Shown: positions 37,260 through 39,460 of the stretch, piece by piece
How the letters are laid out: every line of letters starts with the position of its first letter
How positions within the stretch are numbered: the first letter of the stretch is position 1
From: Bacteroidota bacterium
GTDB lineage: Bacteria; Bacteroidota; Bacteroidia; UBA7662
DNA: 39,460 nt
Reading direction: 5' to 3'
NCBI GenBank assembly: GCA_027485465.1
Contig: JAIXRA010000107.1
Coordinates: 1 to 39,460, forward strand
Position numbers and translations under genes: made by a program
Notes under the pieces: generated by a model
Database searches by the model: none
What the model was told of the DNA's origin: nothing
What the model saw: only the letters and a program-made list of their open reading frames with translations

Positions 37260-39460
37260 TCATCGCGCCAATAGAATACGTCCATGGCTGATGCCCTGTT
37301 CGCCTTCACAGTCCAGCACAACCGTCAGCATATAAACCCCGTTGGGGAGTGGATGGCCCGTTTCGTGGGTTCCTTCCCAGCCTTCCAATCGAATATAATT
37401 ACCGGTGGATTGGAGGGTGGTCTGGGTTTGGTAAACATCCTGACCGCTGATGTTTTGAACGATCATGCGCACCTGGATGGGGCGATTGGGGCGGTTGTGG
37501 TTGATTTCAACCACCGCAGGCTGCCATCCCGCCAAAGGATTGGGGAAAATCGAAAGCGGTTGCACTTCGAAAGCCGGCCCATTGCTAACCCTGAAATCAA
37601 GGCGGGCCGTGGAGGAATAATTACAGATATCCCAGGCCCGAAACTGCAAGGTGTAGGATCCGGGTTCCAGGCTTTCCAATGGAAAAACGATTCGCCCGCT
37701 TTGGTAGGCGTTGGGGTCCGATCGATAATACGGATTCAGGGTACGGGCTCCTGCCCAGTCCCCGTTGCGGACCAATTGCATTTCGCGGCCAATGCCAGAA
37801 CCGGTGGTATTGAGGCCATCGACATCCCGGAGTCGAATGATCAAATCGTTGTTGGGACCGACGGTTCCTCCACTACGGAACAGGGTATCGTTGAGGCTCA
37901 TCTTTATTTGAGGCCCGGCTGTATCGCAGTTTGCTTGCGGAGCACTGCCGCCTACCCACAAAGAACGCAAGTCGCCCGCTGCATCAAGGGATCCGCTGTG
38001 CTCGGCCATCTGGTTTCCTCCATCCCGGACCGCATAGGCATTCACCCGACCGGGACCGTAGGCATAGGCTATGTCTTTGGGGACCCTGAATCGGGTTTGC
38101 CATCGACCGGCGTTCACGGTTGCCTGCCCCTTGAATATCAAATCTTTGAATTCTTGGTACTCAAAGGCCAACGAAACCGGGTCGTTTTGTTTGGTCCGCA
38201 AAGTGGCGGCTTTGTCAAAAACGCTGAGGTTCAGAAGCCCATCAAAGGTGCTGTCTACGGCACCGGTGGCGTCCAAAACCGCACCCGACAAATCCACCAC
38301 CTCCAAAGCCTGCAGGGTATCGGACGGGGGATCAATCGTAATCTGGGCGGCTGGGAAAGCCAAGCGCAGGGCCGGATCCCCCAACAACGCAAAATTGCGG
38401 GTGTTCACCACGCCCAATTCTGGATTGGCCGCTTCGCGGTACAAATCACCCAATCGGAGCATCTGCCCGGTGGAATCTTTGCGAAACAAATGATCGCGAA
38501 AAAGTCGGGATGATAAGTTTAGGTTAAAATTGGTAAAAGTGACCCGGCTAGTGGTTAACAATCCAATGGCGCCGCCCCGGGGATTGAGCAAAGCCCGTTC
38601 CCCGGCACTAAGGACGGCGGGATTATCAAAACGAGCAAACTCACAGGTGGCGGTTACCATCAAAGGATATCGCCCGGGGTGGTCCCAAGAATCGATTTCG
38701 GGCAGGGTCATGACCCGCTCTTCGGCCAAACCGTTGACCCCACCGTGCCCCATGTAAGCAAAGACCAAGCAACCTTCTTCCATGGCTCGGTTAATACGGT
38801 CGTTCACCTCCGGGTAGCGAGCGCCCCCTGGGCGACTTTCTTGTTGGAACGCGTCCATAAAAAGTTTGCGCACAATTCCCTGCGGGTATTTGATTTCGGT
38901 TTGCCGAACCAATTCATTGCAATCGTTGAGATGGACATTGTAATCTTCGTCATCGGCCAAGAACACCAATTCATTGCGCCAATCCCCGCGGTTGTTGGGG
39001 TCCATATACGCTCGGATTTTGTTCACCACAGCATCGGCCTGCTCGACGTTGCGTACCGGCAGGCGGCCAATGCCCAAATCCATGCGGTCCCCACCGCCTT
39101 CCACAAAAGCCCCTTCGCTTGGATCCATCAATCCATAGAAAGCATCGGAGCAATAGGAATTCAAAGGATCAAAAGAATTGGGGCTTTGGTAGGTTGGCAC
39201 ATGGTTGAACTGATTAGTGGCTCGGTTCTTGGTATCGTAGGAGGTCGAACCCATCAAAAGCAGGTAGCGGGGGGATGGCGTATTGGAGCCCATGTCCAAC
39301 GAGCGTTGACGTAAATGGCGCAGATAGTCTCTCAAGGCCACCGGATCCAATCGGGAGGCTGAAAATTCCCGGTAGATGGACTCGGGATCCACAATGAGGG
39401 TGGTGAGTCCATCGTTTTGGGCATGCAATTCCGAAAGTTGAACGGCGGCACCATGAAAAA
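37260..39460 (-). CDS. porU: Type IX secretion system sortase PorU (N-terminus truncated at the right window edge)
   Basis: Frame is open past the ORF-track start (FHGAAVQLSELHAQND read to the edge). C25-like region YLLLMGSTSYD..., GCLVFAYMGHGGVNGLAEERVMTL, MVTATCEFARFDNP, GGAIGLLTTSRVTF; C-terminal FPNPLAGWQ...NGVYMLTVVL. Confidence 0.93.
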   Translation of the reverse strand, partial: FHGAAVQLSELHAQNDGLTTLIVDPESIYREFSASRLDPVALRDYLRHLRQRSLDMGSNTPSPRYLLLMGSTSYDTKNRATNQFNHVPTYQSPNSFDPLNSYCSDAFYGLMDPSEGAFVEGGGDRMDLGIGRLPVRNVEQADAVVNKIRAYMDPNNRGDWRNELVFLADDEDYNVHLNDCNELVRQTEIKYPQGIVRKLFMDAFQQESRPGGARYPEVNDRINRAMEEGCLVFAYMGHGGVNGLAEERVMTLPEIDSWDHPGRYPLMVTATCEFARFDNPAVLSAGERALLNPRGGAIGLLTTSRVTFTNFNLNLSSRLFRDHLFRKDSTGQMLRLGDLYREAANPELGVVNTRNFALLGDPALRLAFPAAQITIDPPSDTLQALEVVDLSGAVLDATGAVDSTFDGLLNLSVFDKAATLRTKQNDPVSLAFEYQEFKDLIFKGQATVNAGRWQTRFRVPKDIAYAYGPGRVNAYAVRDGGNQMAEHSGSLDAAGDLRSLWVGGSAPQANCDTAGPQIKMSLNDTLFRSGGTVGPNNDLIIRLRDVDGLNTTGSGIGREMQLVRNGDWAGARTLNPYYRSDPNAYQSGRIVFPLESLEPGSYTLQFRAWDICNYSSTARLDFRVSNGPAFEVQPLSIFPNPLAGWQPAVVEINHNRPNRPIQVRMIVQNISGQDVYQTQTTLQSTGNYIRLEGWEGTHETGHPLPNGVYMLTVVLDCEGEQGISHGRILLAR

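Noticed and set aside
37284-38513. 409-aa plus-strand ORF antisense to porU
   Set aside because: Fully contained in the well-supported porU coding sequence; the translation has no recognisable domain and looks like a shadow ORF of a GC-biased gene.

Overview
Dense chromosomal window from a Bacteroidetes-type genome (PorU/PorV type IX secretion genes, DUF4290/DUF1599/DUF4837 families, TAnnTTTG-like promoter boxes). Most of it is core housekeeping: sucA/sucB, ndk, murA, pcrA/uvrD-like helicase, aroK, folP, cdaA, recF, pdhA, ribH, purD, mltD-like transglycosylase, gatA, tatA and porU-porV. I saw no tRNA, rRNA, CRISPR array or transposase. The most interesting accessory locus is at the left edge: a dockerin-like secreted protein with a T9SS C-terminal signature, followed on the same strand by a truncated protein with alternating cohesin-like and Ig-like repeats. 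Other points worth a second look: a SucB-type E2 with no recognisable peripheral subunit-binding domain; an arginase-fold protein that has lost its metal-ligand motifs; a very large putative outer-membrane protein (degenerate gluzincin-like domain, PD40 propeller, barrel-like C-terminus); and a structured divergent regulatory region between a transmembrane HTH regulator and a small lipoprotein. All family calls come from reading protein motifs by eye; no database search was run.
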